Positions 53,319 through 63,127 of a DNA stretch of 64,000 nucleotides are shown one piece after another (the stretch's first letter is position 1; each line of letters begins with the position of its first letter). A program made the position numbers and the translations under genes. The stretch is from Pirellulales bacterium (GTDB lineage Bacteria; Planctomycetota; Planctomycetia; Pirellulales; Lacipirellulaceae): contig JAHBXQ010000010.1 of assembly GCA_019636345.1 (NCBI GenBank), positions 84,462 to 148,461 on the forward strand. Reading direction: 5' to 3'. Below the pieces are notes generated by a model. That model had not been told where the DNA came from. It saw nothing but the letters and a program-made list of their open reading frames with translations, and searched no databases.

Positions 53319-54647
53319 TTACCGCTTTCCCGTCCGCCCGTCGACCGTGGGCCGGCCGATGCTGTGGTAGCAGTACCCGCGGCGTTTCATCCGCTCCGGC
53401 TCGTACAGGTTGCGGCCGTCGAACACGATCGGCTGCTTCATGACTTGGTATAACTCGGCGAAGTCGGGGGAATGGTAGTCCTTCCACTCGGTCATGATCG
53501 CCAGGGCGTCGGCCCCGGCGGCGGCATCCATGCGGCGTTGGCAGTAGGCGAGTCGCTCGCCGTACTTGGCCCGCACGTTGGGAACCGCCTCGGGGTCGTG
53601 GACCCGCACGACGGCGCCCTTCTCGAGCAGCCAGTCGATGAGCACCAGAGCCGGGGCCTCGCGGATGTCGTCCGTGCGGGGCTTGAACGCCAGTCCCCAG
53701 ACGCCGACGGTCTTGCCCGCCAGGTCGCCGCCGAAGTGGGCGTCGATCTTGTCGGCGATCACCGATTTCTGCCGTTCGTTCACCGCGTCGACGGCCCGCA
53801 GGATCGCCGGATCGACTCCGTGCTGGAGGGCCATCGCCTCGAGCGCCCGGACGTCCTTGGGAAAGCAGCTGCCCCCGTAGCCCGCGCCGGGAAAGAGAAA
53901 GGCGAACCCGATGCGGCTGTCGTGGCCGATGCCGCGCCGCACGTCGTTGATGTCGCCCCCCATCCGTTCGCACAGGTTGGCCATCTCGTTGATGAAGCTG
54001 ATTTTGGTCGAGAGCAGCGCGTTGGCGACGTACTTGGTCATCTCCGCGCTTTCGGGGCTCATCACGATGAACGGATGCTCGGTCCGCAGAAACGGCTGGT
54101 AGAGCTGGTTCAGGGCGTCGGCCACCTCGGGACGACGCACGCCGACGACCACCCGGTCGGGCTTCATGAAGTCGTCGATCGCGGCGCCCTCTTTGAGGAA
54201 CTCGGGATTCGAAGCGACGTCGCATTCGCGGCCAGTGAACTCGCGCAACATGGCGAAGATCCGGGCGTTCGTGCCGACCGGCACGGTGCTCTTGGTGACG
54301 ACGATCGCGTCGTCGCGCAGGTGGGGGGCGATCGATTCGACCACGCTCCACATCGCCGACAGGTTCGCGGCCCCGTCGGCGCCCTGGGGCGTGCCGACCG
54401 CCAGGTAAATGATCTCGGCCGGCTTCACGGCTGCGGCGAGATCGGTCGTGAAGAACAGCCGCTGCGAGTCGACGTTGTGGAGGACCAACTCGCTCAAGCC
54501 CGGTTCGTAGATGGGGATCACGCCGCGATTGAGGCCGTCGATCTTCGCCTGGTCGATGTCGACGCAGGTGACGTCGTTGCCGCTGTCGGCGAAGCAGGTT
54601 CCCGTGACGAGGCCCACGTAACCTGTGCCGATGACTGCGATCTTCAT
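53319..54647 (-). CDS. ugd: UDP-glucose 6-dehydrogenase
   Basis: A 442-residue NAD-dependent enzyme that oxidises UDP-glucose to UDP-glucuronate for surface polysaccharides. The NAD motif [20 protein letters not shown] is at the N-terminus. The conserved central parts are [30 protein letters not shown] and the catalytic Cys near residue 261 in [13 protein letters not shown]. The C-terminal part has [23 protein letters not shown] 54647 gives [12 protein letters not shown]; an in-frame extension to 54770 is low-complexity and not used. It lies alone between the aspartic protease gene and purE, all leftward. No glycosyltransferase gene is near, so the product feeds a pathway elsewhere. Confidence 0.95.
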   Translation of the reverse strand: MKIAVIGTGYVGLVTGTCFADSGNDVTCVDIDQAKIDGLNRGVIPIYEPGLSELVLHNVDSQRLFFTTDLAAAVKPAEIIYLAVGTPQGADGAANLSAMWSVVESIAPHLRDDAIVVTKSTVPVGTNARIFAMLREFTGRECDVASNPEFLKEGAAIDDFMKPDRVVVGVRRPEVADALNQLYQPFLRTEHPFIVMSPESAEMTKYVANALLSTKISFINEMANLCERMGGDINDVRRGIGHDSRIGFAFLFPGAGYGGSCFPKDVRALEAMALQHGVDPAILRAVDAVNERQKSVIADKIDAHFGGDLAGKTVGVWGLAFKPRTDDIREAPALVLIDWLLEKGAVVRVHDPEAVPNVRAKYGERLAYCQRRMDAAAGADALAIMTEWKDYHSPDFAELYQVMKQPIVFDGRNLYEPERMKRRGYCYHSIGRPTVDGRTGKR

Positions 54648-54881
54648 AACGAGAACGTCCTGAATGCGAACCGAAACCCGCGACGGGTCGGCGGCCGGGG
54701 GGGAGGCGGGGCGGGTCGGCCGGCGAAGGGAGGAAAAACTACAGCATAATCCCCGCTCCTCTCCCCGCAACTAAGCGACCGGGGAGAGCAATGATGCCGT
54801 TTGTGCCGACAAAACGGCGGCTGGGATCGCAGCGCAGCTGCCCAAGGCGCAAGGCCAAGGGCGTCAATTTCCAGCGGCGCG

Positions 54882-55361
54882 TCAATCGAGCGATTCTGCC
54901 CGGACCTTGTCGGCCTGGGCCTCTTGGGCGGATTGCAGTTTGGCCCGGAGTTCGGGACGCGAGCCGGCGAGGATTCGCACGGCCAACAGCCCTGCGTTGC
55001 GGGCGCCTGCAGCGCCGATCGCCAAGGTTCCCACCGGCACGCCGCCGGGCATTTGCACGATCGACAGCAGCGAGTCGAGCCCGCTCAGCGACTTGCTCTG
55101 CACCGGCACGCCGAGCACGGGGAGCACGGTGAGCGAGGCGACCATCCCCGGCAAATGGGCCGCCCCCCCTGCCCCGGCGATGATCACCTCCAACCCGCGC
55201 GCGGCAGCGGTCGTCGCGTACTCGACCATCCACTGCGGCGTTCGATGGGCCGAGACGATCTTGCACTCGTGCGCGACGCCGAATTCGGCGAGCGCCTCGG
55301 CCGCGGCGCGCATCGTCTCCCAGTCGCTGCGACTGCCCATGATGACGCCGACCAGTGGCAT
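54882..55361 (-). CDS. purE: 5-(carboxyamino)imidazole ribonucleotide mutase PurE
   Basis: A 159-residue class-I-like PurE that moves the carboxyl group of N5-CAIR to make CAIR in purine synthesis. Markers: [36 protein letters not shown] with the catalytic His, [40 protein letters not shown], and [20 protein letters not shown]. Length matches the usual 160 residues. It starts [12 protein letters not shown] at ATG 55361. The partner PurK is not in the window. Leftward; 234 bp lie between it and the dehydrogenase start. Confidence 0.95.
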   Translation of the reverse strand: MPLVGVIMGSRSDWETMRAAAEALAEFGVAHECKIVSAHRTPQWMVEYATTAAARGLEVIIAGAGGAAHLPGMVASLTVLPVLGVPVQSKSLSGLDSLLSIVQMPGGVPVGTLAIGAAGARNAGLLAVRILAGSRPELRAKLQSAQEAQADKVRAESLD

Positions 55362-56334
55362 GGCGCGGAAGAGGCGGACGGGTGAAGGCGAAAAAGGTCA
55401 ATCGGCCGGCGGGGGGGGCGCAAATCTAGTGTGACCGGCCGGCTGAAGCACGTCAACGCACGAGGCCTTAGCGGCCCCAGCCGATCGGTTGTCTTGGTTC
55501 CCCTGCAATAGTTCACGACTTGCGGACAGCGCCGGGGGCCGAAGCCTGCTCCTGGAAGGGATGTCCGCACCAGGGACGAAGATCGCGCCGAAATCGGTCG
55601 GTCGCCGACCACGGCGGCGGATCAGGGCGCCGGCGCTCAACCTGGGGCAGCGCGGTTGTTGTCTGATTGCCGGACTCCTTCGCGTCACGCTCTCCAAATC
55701 GCAAGAATTGCCTAGTCGCGATCGGCGAGTGTGAAGCGATCAACCTCGTCGTCTCTTTCGCGACACGTTCGACAAGGTTGTCCTGCAGCGTGATCTCAAC
55801 CAACGCCGCCGGCGCCGATTCCGCCGTCTGAGCGACGCCAGGACAGCCGAAGTCGACCTGGGCTTCGCTGGGCGAGTGCGCCGGGGGCGAGCCGGTCTTG
55901 GTTGGTGCAGTCGCGTCCCGGTCTCCATGGCAACGCGGGCATACGGGGCCGTCGCATCGCTGGCGCTGCTCGACATCGACGCCCCTAGAGAGTCCCGCGG
56001 GTCCGACCGTTGCCGTCGCACCGGGACAAACTGGCATGTTGCGCATCGCCGAGCCCCTCCAATCGCCCGCCCGTCGGCAATCTCCGCCGAGATGCGTGCC
56101 GGCTGCCGGCCGGAAGCCGTTGCCCGCCGCAGGCGAGCGGCTCAAGCTCTCTCAAGCCGGATCTGCGCCGGCCTGCTCTGCTCCGCGTGCGCGTCGAGAC
56201 GACGGAACTTGGTGCGATCACCCTCGCTCGCGCGAGACCGCTCTCTTGCAGACCGGCGGCCGGCGGTTGATACTGGTTTCCGTTGCGCATTCCGGCCCGT
56301 TCCTTCTCCTCCGCTGCGTGCGGCGGCGCCGCCG
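55362..56334. other. 973-bp gap, possibly holding a decayed zinc-ribbon gene
   Basis: On the minus strand an open frame from about 56046 to 55513 reads MRNMPVCPGATATVGPAGL and has CDGPVCPRCHGD and VDFGCPG. These look like remains of zinc-ribbon segments with Cys lost, but codon use lacks the strong GC third-position bias of real neighbours. I do not call it a gene. The rest is the divergent control region for purE and the AAA gene; no repeat stands out. Confidence 0.35.
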
Positions 56335-57687
56335 ATGGTCCCTTCCGACGACGATCTCGCCTCGATCCGGGACGCCCTTGCGGCCTCGCCGACCAACGTG
56401 CCGTTGCACAAGTTTCTCGCCGACAGCCTGCTCAAGGCGGGCCGCTTCGAGGACGCGGTCGAGGCATATCGCGCGGCGCTGGCCGTGGCGCCCAACCATC
56501 AGGCGTTCAAGCTGGGGCTGGCCAACGCCTACTTTCAGGTCGAAAAACTGTCGGCCGCGCTGGTGATCGTCGAGTCGCTGCTCGAGGCCGAGGATCCGGC
56601 GGCGGCGGCGTACGTGCTGCATGCTCGATTGTTGTTGCGCGCGGGCGAGCCGCAGCGGGCCGCCTATCAGTACCGGCAGGCGCTCGAACTCGACCCGGAG
56701 GCCGTCGACCAGGAACTCGCCGAGACGCTCGGCGTCGCTCCGCCCGGGGCCGAGGCGGACGACGAGGTCGTCGACGGACGAATCCGCCAGCGCGCCGGAG
56801 ATCTGCCGGGCGACGCCGGGTTCGACCTCGAGCGCCCGCGAATCGGCTTCGCCGAGGTCGGCGGCATGGACGCGGTCAAGGACGAGATTCGCATGAAGAT
56901 CATCCTGCCGCTGACCCAACCCGAGCTGTTCAAGGCCTACGGAAAGTCGGTCGGCGGCGGGATTCTCATGTACGGTCCCCCGGGCTGCGGGAAGACGTAC
57001 CTGGCTCGGGCGACGGCCGGCGAAGTTCAGGCTGGGTTTCTCGCCGTCGGCATCAGCGACGTTCTCGACATGTGGATCGGCCAAAGCGAGAAGAATCTCC
57101 ATGAGCTGTTCGAGCAGGCACGACGCAATCGGCCGTGCGTCGTGTTCTTCGACGAGGTCGATGCCCTCGGCGCCAGTCGCAGCGACATGCGGCAAACGGC
57201 CGGACGCCATCTCATCAATCAGTTTCTCGCCGAACTCGACGGGGTGCAGGCGTCGAACGAAGGCGTGCTGATCCTCGCCGCCACCAACGCGCCGTGGCAC
57301 CTCGATACGGCGTTTCGTCGGCCGGGGCGGTTCGATCGGATCGTGTTCGTGCCTCCCCCCGACGCGGCCGCCCGGACGGCGATCTTGAAACTGATGCTGG
57401 CCGGCAAGCCGTCCGACGGCGTCGACTTCGCCAAGGTCGGCGTTAAGACCGAGGGGTTCTCGGGCGCCGACTTGCGGGCGGTCGTCGACGGGGCCGTCGA
57501 GACGAAACTCCGCGACGCCATGCGCAGCGGCCGGCTGGAGCCGGTGCGAACGAAGGATCTCCTGGTCGCCGCCGGAACGGTCAAGCCCTCGACCCGAGAG
57601 TGGTTCGCCACGGCTCGCAATTACGCGCTCTACTCGAATCAGGGCGGGGCCTACGACGACATCTTGAAGTATCTGAAGCTCGCGTGA
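56335..57687 (+). CDS. TPR and AAA+ ATPase (FtsH/VPS4-like core)
   Basis: A 450-residue soluble ATPase. The N-terminal 140 residues are TPR-type helical repeats (NVPLHKFLADSLLKAGRFED, NHQAFKLGLANAYFQVEKLS, EPQRAAYQYRQALELDPEAV). The AAA+ domain begins at IGFAEVGGMDAVKDEIRMKI, with Walker A YGPPGCGKTYLARA, Walker B CVVFFDEVDALGAS, sensor and arginine-finger region ATNAPWHLDTAFRRPGRFDR, and the lid GFSGADLRAVVDGAVETKL. No protease or membrane part is present, so it is an unfoldase or remodelling ATPase whose TPR part chooses the target. ATG 56335 was used; upstream in-frame residues are low-complexity. The TPR membrane gene starts 93 bp later and may be its partner. Confidence 0.9.
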   Translation: MVPSDDDLASIRDALAASPTNVPLHKFLADSLLKAGRFEDAVEAYRAALAVAPNHQAFKLGLANAYFQVEKLSAALVIVESLLEAEDPAAAAYVLHARLLLRAGEPQRAAYQYRQALELDPEAVDQELAETLGVAPPGAEADDEVVDGRIRQRAGDLPGDAGFDLERPRIGFAEVGGMDAVKDEIRMKIILPLTQPELFKAYGKSVGGGILMYGPPGCGKTYLARATAGEVQAGFLAVGISDVLDMWIGQSEKNLHELFEQARRNRPCVVFFDEVDALGASRSDMRQTAGRHLINQFLAELDGVQASNEGVLILAATNAPWHLDTAFRRPGRFDRIVFVPPPDAAARTAILKLMLAGKPSDGVDFAKVGVKTEGFSGADLRAVVDGAVETKLRDAMRSGRLEPVRTKDLLVAAGTVKPSTREWFATARNYALYSNQGGAYDDILKYLKLA

Positions 57688-57779
57688 GGGCGCGTGCTCG
57701 GCAGGCCGGCGGCATCCGCCGAGACGCCGACCCGGACGACCGTGGCAGGAATTGGCATGCGACCTCGGAGAGCCCGCTC

Positions 57780-59060
57780 ATGACCCCTCACTTTCAACGC
57801 GGCACTCTGCTCGCGCAACAATCGCGTTGGCTCGACGCGGCCCGTGAGTTGAAAAAGCATCTCGCCGAGCAGCCGGCCGACCCCGCTGCGCTCGGACTGT
57901 TCGCGCTCTGTCTCGTGCAAATTGACAAATTCGACGAGGCGGAAGCTGCCGTGCGCCGGGCCGTTGCACGGGCCCCCGACGAGCCCGACAGTCATTACTA
58001 TCACGCGATCGTCTTGCGGCGTCGGGGGCGTTTCCGGGAGGCCGAAGCGGCGGCGCGGACCGCCGTCCGGCTCGATCCCGAGAGCCCGCAGTATTTTTCC
58101 CAATTGTCCGCGACGCTCTTTGTTCAGGAGAAGTGGGAGGAGGCATTGGCGGCGGCCGACGCCGGCCTTGCTCTCGACGCCGAGCACGTTCAGTGCCTCA
58201 ACTTCCGCACGATGGCGCTCACGCATCTCGGCAGTGCGGCGCAGGCCGTCGCGACGGTCGACGCGACCCTCGCCGCGAATCCGGAAGACGCCTTCTCGCA
58301 TGCCAACAAGGGCTGGGCGCTGCTTCATCAGAACCGGCCGGCGCCCGCGGCGGATCATTTTCGCGAGTCGATGCGCCTCGACCCGACGTGCGAGTACGCG
58401 CGCGCCGGCCTCGTCGAGGCGACCAAGGCGCGCAATCCCGTCTATCGCATCGTGCTGAAGTACTTCCTCTGGATGAGCCGACTCGACTCGCGCGCTCGGT
58501 GGGGCGTCATCCTCGGCGGGTACTTTGCGGCGCGGACGCTGACCCGGGCGGCGCGCCACAACCCGAGCCTCGCGCCGTGGGTCGTTCCGCTGCTGATCCT
58601 CTATGCGCTGTTCGTCCTGACGACGTGGTTCGCCGTGCCCATGAGCAATCTGCTGCTGCGGCTCAGTCGCGACGGTCGGCTGATGCTCGACGGCGACGAG
58701 CGGGCGAGCGCCCACTGGTTCGCCGGGTGCATGACGACCATGGCGGTCGGTTCGATCGGAGGGTACTTCGCCGACTCTGTGCCGCTGCTGGTCCTCGGCG
58801 CCGTGGGATTCGGCTTGGCGCTGCCCGCGACGATCTTCTACCGATGCGACCAGGGGTGGCCGCGGAACGTGATGCGGTGGATTGCCGTCGCACTGGCGGC
58901 CGTCGGCCTCGCCTGGGTCGGCGTTGCGGCGACTGAGTCGTCTGCCGGCGACGATTTCTCGATTGCTTTCAAACTGCTCGGGATCGGTTTCATGATCGGC
59001 GCGCTGGGGATTGTCCCCTGGACGGCCAATGCGCTTGTCAATGCCACTGCCGAGAAATAG
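57780..59060 (+). CDS. TPR-repeat membrane protein
   Basis: A 426-residue protein. The first half has about six TPR units (FQRGTLLAQQSRWLDAAREL, PAALGLFALCLVQIDKFDEA, DSHYYHAIVLRRRGRFREAE, VQCLNFRTMALTHLGSAAQA, AFSHANKGWALLHQNRPAPA). The second half has about five membrane segments, such as LAPWVVPLLILYALFVLTTW, SVPLLVLGAVGFGLALPATI and NVMRWIAVALAAVGLAWVGV. A cytosolic TPR scaffold tied to a membrane part suggests it holds a complex at the membrane. It follows the TPR-AAA gene by 93 bp, so the two are probably co-transcribed. ATG 57780 is the first Met at the TPR start. Function unknown. Confidence 0.85.
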   Translation: MTPHFQRGTLLAQQSRWLDAARELKKHLAEQPADPAALGLFALCLVQIDKFDEAEAAVRRAVARAPDEPDSHYYHAIVLRRRGRFREAEAAARTAVRLDPESPQYFSQLSATLFVQEKWEEALAAADAGLALDAEHVQCLNFRTMALTHLGSAAQAVATVDATLAANPEDAFSHANKGWALLHQNRPAPAADHFRESMRLDPTCEYARAGLVEATKARNPVYRIVLKYFLWMSRLDSRARWGVILGGYFAARTLTRAARHNPSLAPWVVPLLILYALFVLTTWFAVPMSNLLLRLSRDGRLMLDGDERASAHWFAGCMTTMAVGSIGGYFADSVPLLVLGAVGFGLALPATIFYRCDQGWPRNVMRWIAVALAAVGLAWVGVAATESSAGDDFSIAFKLLGIGFMIGALGIVPWTANALVNATAEK

Positions 59061-59444
59061 GGCCCGGCCTCGCCAGGCCTTGAGCCCGGGGGGCGTGTGC
59101 CGAGCGCAGTGATTCTCAAGTGCTGCTCATGCACGTCGCTGTCGCCGTGCTTGGTCGAATTGTTGATCATGTCATGTCACGCACTACTGGGCTGCGGCGT
59201 TCGGCAAGTGCGCTGGAGCGCTGCCCGGCCGTTCGGCGAATTCGTCCCCCGCCGACCACGGCCCGACGGCGACGACGGGGGCCCGCGCCGTCGCTCCTCA
59301 AGATCGGCCCGACCTCGTCGATCGGCGCAATCGGACCGGGCGCACTCTCGGAACGCCCGATCTCGCTTTCCTCCGGCACGGAGCCCGGGCGGAAGCGGGA
59401 TAGGCTTGACGGAAAGGATCCGACCCTCTTCCGCGAGGTCCGTC
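59061..59444. other. 384-bp gap, no gene seen
   Basis: Between the TPR membrane gene and the next rightward gene. In-frame sequence upstream of ATG 59445 is open but Arg-rich and lacks coding character. The only clear signal is GAGGT just before ATG 59445. Confidence 0.5.
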
Positions 59445-60569
59445 ATGTCGAGTCGTGCCAAACCAGCGTCTCCCGTCGATCGAGCGGGGGCCTTGCGTCG
59501 CGTACGGGGACGGGTCGCCGCCGTCGGACTCGGGTACGGGGCGCCGACCGCGGCGCTGCTGGCCGCGGGGGCGCTGGCGGCGACGACGGAACTGATCCGC
59601 GAACTCCAGACCCGGCGGGCCGCTGCGCCCGACGTCATGGTGCGGTTCGGCGACGCTCTCCAGAGCCGATCGGACCTCGCGGCTGCGTTCGGGGGGCTCG
59701 CGTGCGCCGGGTGCGTCGTCGGGCTCGGGGGTCACCTGTTGTTGCGGCGCGCAGCCGGCCCTGAACGCCGTCTCGCTCATGGGCTGGTCGCGGCGCTCTT
59801 CCTGGCGCCGCTGCTGCTCGGAGGCTTGGGGACGATCGCCGCCGCGATGCTCGATCCGCGAGCCGGGTACGTCAGCGCGTGTCTCTCCTTCGCAGTCGCC
59901 GGCGGCGGGCTGACGCTGGAATGCTCCGTGATTCTCGCGACGCTGCTTCACGTCGCCGTCCGGACGGCCGAGCGGCGCGTCGTCCCCGTCGAGGATCGCG
60001 GCGCAGGCGAACGCGCGGAGCGCCGCGGCCGATACGAAGCGGAACTCGCCGAGCTCGGCCTCACGGAAGCCGGCAGCTTTCGCTACGTCCCGGGCGACAA
60101 CCACGAGTTTCGCGCCTGGCGGTGCGAGTCGTTCCCAATGTACGTCTATGCGGCACGGTATCGCGCCGCGGGGCGCTGGATCGATTACCTTGCGGCGGCG
60201 AGTTGGACGAGCGACGGTCGACACTTCGAGACGACGAACGCTCCGGAGGAACTCGGCGGGGCCGCTGACGACGCTGCGCCGTTCTATCACCGCCTCGCCG
60301 CGGCCGGGCTCGTCGAGCTGATCTCCTGGCATCGCGCGAAGGTCGAGGCGTGGCTCGAGAGGACCGGCGCAGTCGGGCTCGACCTGCGTCCCGAGGACGT
60401 GCCCGCGGCCGAAGCGTACGGTCTCGACCACGTCGCCCGCGTCCTTCGCGCGACCGGCCGTCGCTGGTTGTTCGGGCCGGCCGATCCCCACGTCGGTTTT
60501 CCCCCGCCCCCGCTGCCCGGCCGGCCGTGGCGAGCGACCCCGCAGCCCGAGTTCGCGACCACGGCGTGA
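59445..60569 (+). CDS. Unidentified membrane protein with a C-terminal soluble domain
   Basis: A 374-residue protein I do not recognise. Four hydrophobic segments fill residues 25-165 (GYGAPTAALLAAGALAATTE, AFGGLACAGCVVGLGGHLLL, LVAALFLAPLLLGGLGTIAA and SVILATLLHVAV). The soluble part has YEAELAELGLTEAGSFRYVP, FRAWRCESFPMYVYAARYRA, WIDYLAAASWTSDGRHFETT and FYHRLAAAGLVELISWHRAK, which look like a mixed alpha/beta domain. The tail is Pro-rich (PHVGFPPPPLPGRPWRATPQ). GAGGT precedes ATG 59445. It stands next to the inverted-repeat block starting at 60632, so it may be part of the same accessory region, but its GC content is like the host. Confidence 0.65.
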   Translation: MSSRAKPASPVDRAGALRRVRGRVAAVGLGYGAPTAALLAAGALAATTELIRELQTRRAAAPDVMVRFGDALQSRSDLAAAFGGLACAGCVVGLGGHLLLRRAAGPERRLAHGLVAALFLAPLLLGGLGTIAAAMLDPRAGYVSACLSFAVAGGGLTLECSVILATLLHVAVRTAERRVVPVEDRGAGERAERRGRYEAELAELGLTEAGSFRYVPGDNHEFRAWRCESFPMYVYAARYRAAGRWIDYLAAASWTSDGRHFETTNAPEELGGAADDAAPFYHRLAAAGLVELISWHRAKVEAWLERTGAVGLDLRPEDVPAAEAYGLDHVARVLRATGRRWLFGPADPHVGFPPPPLPGRPWRATPQPEFATTA

Positions 60570-60631
60570 GTCGTCGCACGGCACGGGGCGTCTCAGCGCG
60601 CGGGCGGATCACGCGGCGTCCCCGAAAAATG

Positions 60632-60775
60632 CAGCGCGCCCGGTGCGTTTAGCTTGTTGAGTTGCGATTGTGAGAGTTCGTGGTCGGAGGCCCCGTTCCG
60701 TGCATCCTCCCAGGATCGTGGATCGGGAAGCGAGGCGCGACAGAACGTGCTGTGAGACAGGCCAAGTTCGGACGG
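60632..60775 (+). repeat. Copy A of a ~140-bp inverted repeat
   Basis: Starts CAGCGCGCCCGGTGCGTTT and ends with AGTTCGGACGG. Copy B (63581-63721) is the reverse complement with about 84% identity by eye and one small gap. Long shared stretches include CTTGTTGA, TTGCGATTGTGAG, CCCGTTCCGTG, ATCCTCCCAGGAT and CGGGAAGCGAGGCGCG. Internal ATCCTCCCAGGAT is itself palindromic. It leads into an IS21-like coding relic. Confidence 0.8.
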
Positions 60776-60915
60776 AGGTCCGGCGTCGCGTGCTGACCGG
60801 CGCGATCAGCCGCCGGCAGGCCGCCGAGGAGTACGGCTTGAACCGGCGGAGGGTCGTGACGATCGCCGGGCACGTCGCGCCGCCCGGCTGCTGGCGGACG
60901 GCGCCGCGATTCGCG
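60760..60915 (+). pseudogene. Relic of an IS21-type IstA N-terminus (helix-turn-helix)
   Basis: The + strand reads EVRRRVLTGAISRRQAAEEY then GLNRRRVVTIAGHVAPPGCW. This matches the N-terminal helix-turn-helix of IS21 IstA transposases, which goes R-R-V-L-x(3)-S-(K/R)-R-x-A-x(4)-G-x(6)-I-x-x-H-x-x-P-P-G. The integrase core is missing, so it is a dead fragment. It begins within or just after repeat copy A, which suggests copy A is the left end of that element. Confidence 0.6.
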
Positions 60916-60919
60916 CAGC

Positions 60920-62857
60920 TCAGGCGCCCAGCTGGCGATAATCATCGATCGTCGCGCCGTCGAGGCAAGCCTCAATGATCGTTTTTCCCAGCGGTTGCAG
61001 GTCGGCGACGAGAAATTCGCGAACTTGCCGATGGAAGAAACTCTCCAGCGCAGCCGCGCCTTGGTCATAGGCCTCCTCGCCCACCTCAGGCTGCTGGGCG
61101 ACGTCAAGGAACCACTTGCCGATCGTCTGGCCCTCGACGACGAGCGTCTCTTTGACTTCGCCCAGGAGCGAGCACCGCGCCGGCTTCAGGTCGCCCGGTC
61201 GGAACGGCGCCGACCCGCGGCGGGCCAAATACTCGCGGGCAATCCATTGCGGCATGAAGCCGACCCGCCAGCAGCCGATGTGCTGGTTGGGGATCAACAC
61301 GAACAGCGTCGCCGGCGTGCCCAACACTTGATCGAGCAGGATGTTGGCTTGATCGACTTTTCGCCCGGTCGCGAAGGGCCAGAACGAACCGACCCCCTCC
61401 GACTCCATTCCGCCGCCGTCGACGATCGACGGATTGCCGTGGCCGCGCGGGGCGACCAATCGCCACAGCCAGGCCAGGGCCGGCGGAAGCACGTGGAACA
61501 AGCCGAGGATGCCGTAGCTCGGCCGCTCGCGCGTGCACGGCGGACAGCGGACCCCGAAACTGCGGATGTCGACGGTCACCGGCCGATTGACGATTCCCGG
61601 CACTTGCCGGCGCGGCACGACGACGCGCGGGTTCGGACAGGGCTGACCGGGCGCATCCTCGATGTGCTGCCAAATCAGGGCCGTGGCGCCGGGGGTCGCG
61701 TCGATGTTCAGAAACAACAGCGGCTCCGTCGGCTCGATCGTCATGCGTTCCAGATGCGGGTCGACGCCGTACCGATCGATGTGATTGACCCGGACGAACC
61801 AAGCCCTTTCCGCGTCGACGAGCGTCAGCTTGCGCTGCGGGCCCGGTTGGTCCTGCAATGACGGATGGCAGAGCGCCATGTCGTCGGTCACGGGGTGCAA
61901 TTCGCAGCCGCGGGCGAGCGTCAATCGCCGCGCGTCGCCGGTCACGGTATTGGTCCCCAACAGGAGCGTGCCGTCGGATTCGCGGTGCATGTGCTCGAGC
62001 ATTTCGCTCTTGCCGCCGCCGGAAGCCCCCTCGTGCATAATGACGGTGGCGTTCTCGTAGGGGGTGACGACTTCCACAGTCGAACAATGCGTCGTCGTCC
62101 ACGGCTTCTCGTCGCGTTCGCCGAGGGTGAGCAGCATGCCGTAGACCCCCTTCTTGGCCGACGGTCCGGGGTAGAGGTTGTAGCTGAACAACTCGTGGAG
62201 CTGGGTTTCCTCGAAGCGGCGATTGTGGACGACCAACTGCCGGCCGCCGAAGTGCGTGTGCCGGAAGGGAGGCGCCACGTAGAGGACGGCGCCGTGATGA
62301 TAATCGGCCCCCGCGGCCCGCACCTCCTCCAGCGGCATGATCCCCTGCAAGATGGCCAGGCCCAGGGCGAAGAACCCGGCGTTGGCCGGCGCGATCGCCA
62401 CGGCGTTCAGGGGCCGATCCGGCATGCCGGTCTGGAAGAAAAAGGCCGCGATCGGTTGCGTCTTGAGCCACTCGATGGTTGCGCTGCGCAGCTCGCCGAA
62501 AGGTTGGCCGAATCGCTCCTCGTACGTCGGCTTGTCCGTGTGCGCGACGTCGCCGACGACCATGCAATCCGGGTCGCGACGGCGCATGTACGGTTCCACG
62601 TAATTGGCGGCAATCCCGTTTCTTACGCGGCAGACCAGGGCCTCGGTGACGAGGCCCTGGCCGGGAACGTCGTAGCCCACGGCGTAAAACCCGTCGCCGT
62701 TCGCTTCGCCCAGGCCCAGTTTGGCCTCGGGGACCGAGAGCCGGACCAAGTCGCCCACGGCGCCGGCGAGGTGGAGTCGTCCTGCCGATTCGGCCGCCTC
62801 CAGCACGGACATTGCGCTGTGCGACAGGGTCAGTTCCGGAAAATCAGCAAGTGGCAT
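60920..62857 (-). CDS. DUF4914-like P-loop protein, PEP carboxykinase superfamily
   Basis: A 645-residue protein of a rare family related to phosphoenolpyruvate carboxykinase. The P-loop is MHEGASGGGKSEMLEHMH near the middle. Other landmarks are FGQPFGELRSATIEWLKTQP, VAPPFRHTHFGGRQLVVHNR, FSYNLYPGPSAKKGVYGMLL, HPVTDDMALCHPSLQ, and VDGGGMESEGVGSFWPFATG. The match to DUF4914 is from memory of the family and not checked. Its reaction is unknown; the superfamily uses ATP or GTP for phosphoryl transfer. ATG 62857 is the start. It diverges from the ArsR-type repressor gene, with a palindromic operator between them, so it is probably the main target of that repressor. It lies inside the inverted-repeat block. 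Confidence 0.75.
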   Translation of the reverse strand: MPLADFPELTLSHSAMSVLEAAESAGRLHLAGAVGDLVRLSVPEAKLGLGEANGDGFYAVGYDVPGQGLVTEALVCRVRNGIAANYVEPYMRRRDPDCMVVGDVAHTDKPTYEERFGQPFGELRSATIEWLKTQPIAAFFFQTGMPDRPLNAVAIAPANAGFFALGLAILQGIMPLEEVRAAGADYHHGAVLYVAPPFRHTHFGGRQLVVHNRRFEETQLHELFSYNLYPGPSAKKGVYGMLLTLGERDEKPWTTTHCSTVEVVTPYENATVIMHEGASGGGKSEMLEHMHRESDGTLLLGTNTVTGDARRLTLARGCELHPVTDDMALCHPSLQDQPGPQRKLTLVDAERAWFVRVNHIDRYGVDPHLERMTIEPTEPLLFLNIDATPGATALIWQHIEDAPGQPCPNPRVVVPRRQVPGIVNRPVTVDIRSFGVRCPPCTRERPSYGILGLFHVLPPALAWLWRLVAPRGHGNPSIVDGGGMESEGVGSFWPFATGRKVDQANILLDQVLGTPATLFVLIPNQHIGCWRVGFMPQWIAREYLARRGSAPFRPGDLKPARCSLLGEVKETLVVEGQTIGKWFLDVAQQPEVGEEAYDQGAAALESFFHRQVREFLVADLQPLGKTIIEACLDGATIDDYRQLGA

Positions 62858-63040
62858 CGTCGTGACTCGCCTTTCGTTTCATGCGGCTTGGAATAAACGA
62901 CAATCGGTTGCGGCGACCGGCGGCGCGTCGTCCAGTGCGCTGCCGGAGACGGCGCGCGTCGCAAACTCCGCCGGAACGATCGAAGGCCAGGCGATTCGAC
63001 GGTCCCTCGCCGTTCGCCAGGTCGCGCGCCCTGCTGTCGG

Positions 63041-63068
63041 TTGATATATTCAAATATCTGAATAAAAT
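63041..63068 (+). promoter_or_regulatory. Promoter and palindromic operator of the ArsR-type gene
   Basis: TTGATA (63041-63046), 16 bases, TAAAAT (63063-63068). Between them TATTCA-N6-TGAATA (63047-63064) is a perfect palindrome in a strongly AT-rich island. ArsR/SmtB repressors bind AT-rich imperfect palindromes of this kind, so self-repression is likely. The same site could block the leftward DUF4914-like gene. Confidence 0.65.
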
Positions 63069-63127
63069 GGAACATACGGTTCCGCGTCAGTGTACCGTCA
63101 GCGAATCGCCTGTAAAGGGACCGCCCC

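Noticed and set aside
55513..56046. Leftward open frame with CPRC and CPG pieces
   Set aside because: Possible zinc-ribbon relic, but Cys pairs are incomplete and codon use is not that of neighbouring genes; described in the gap entry only.
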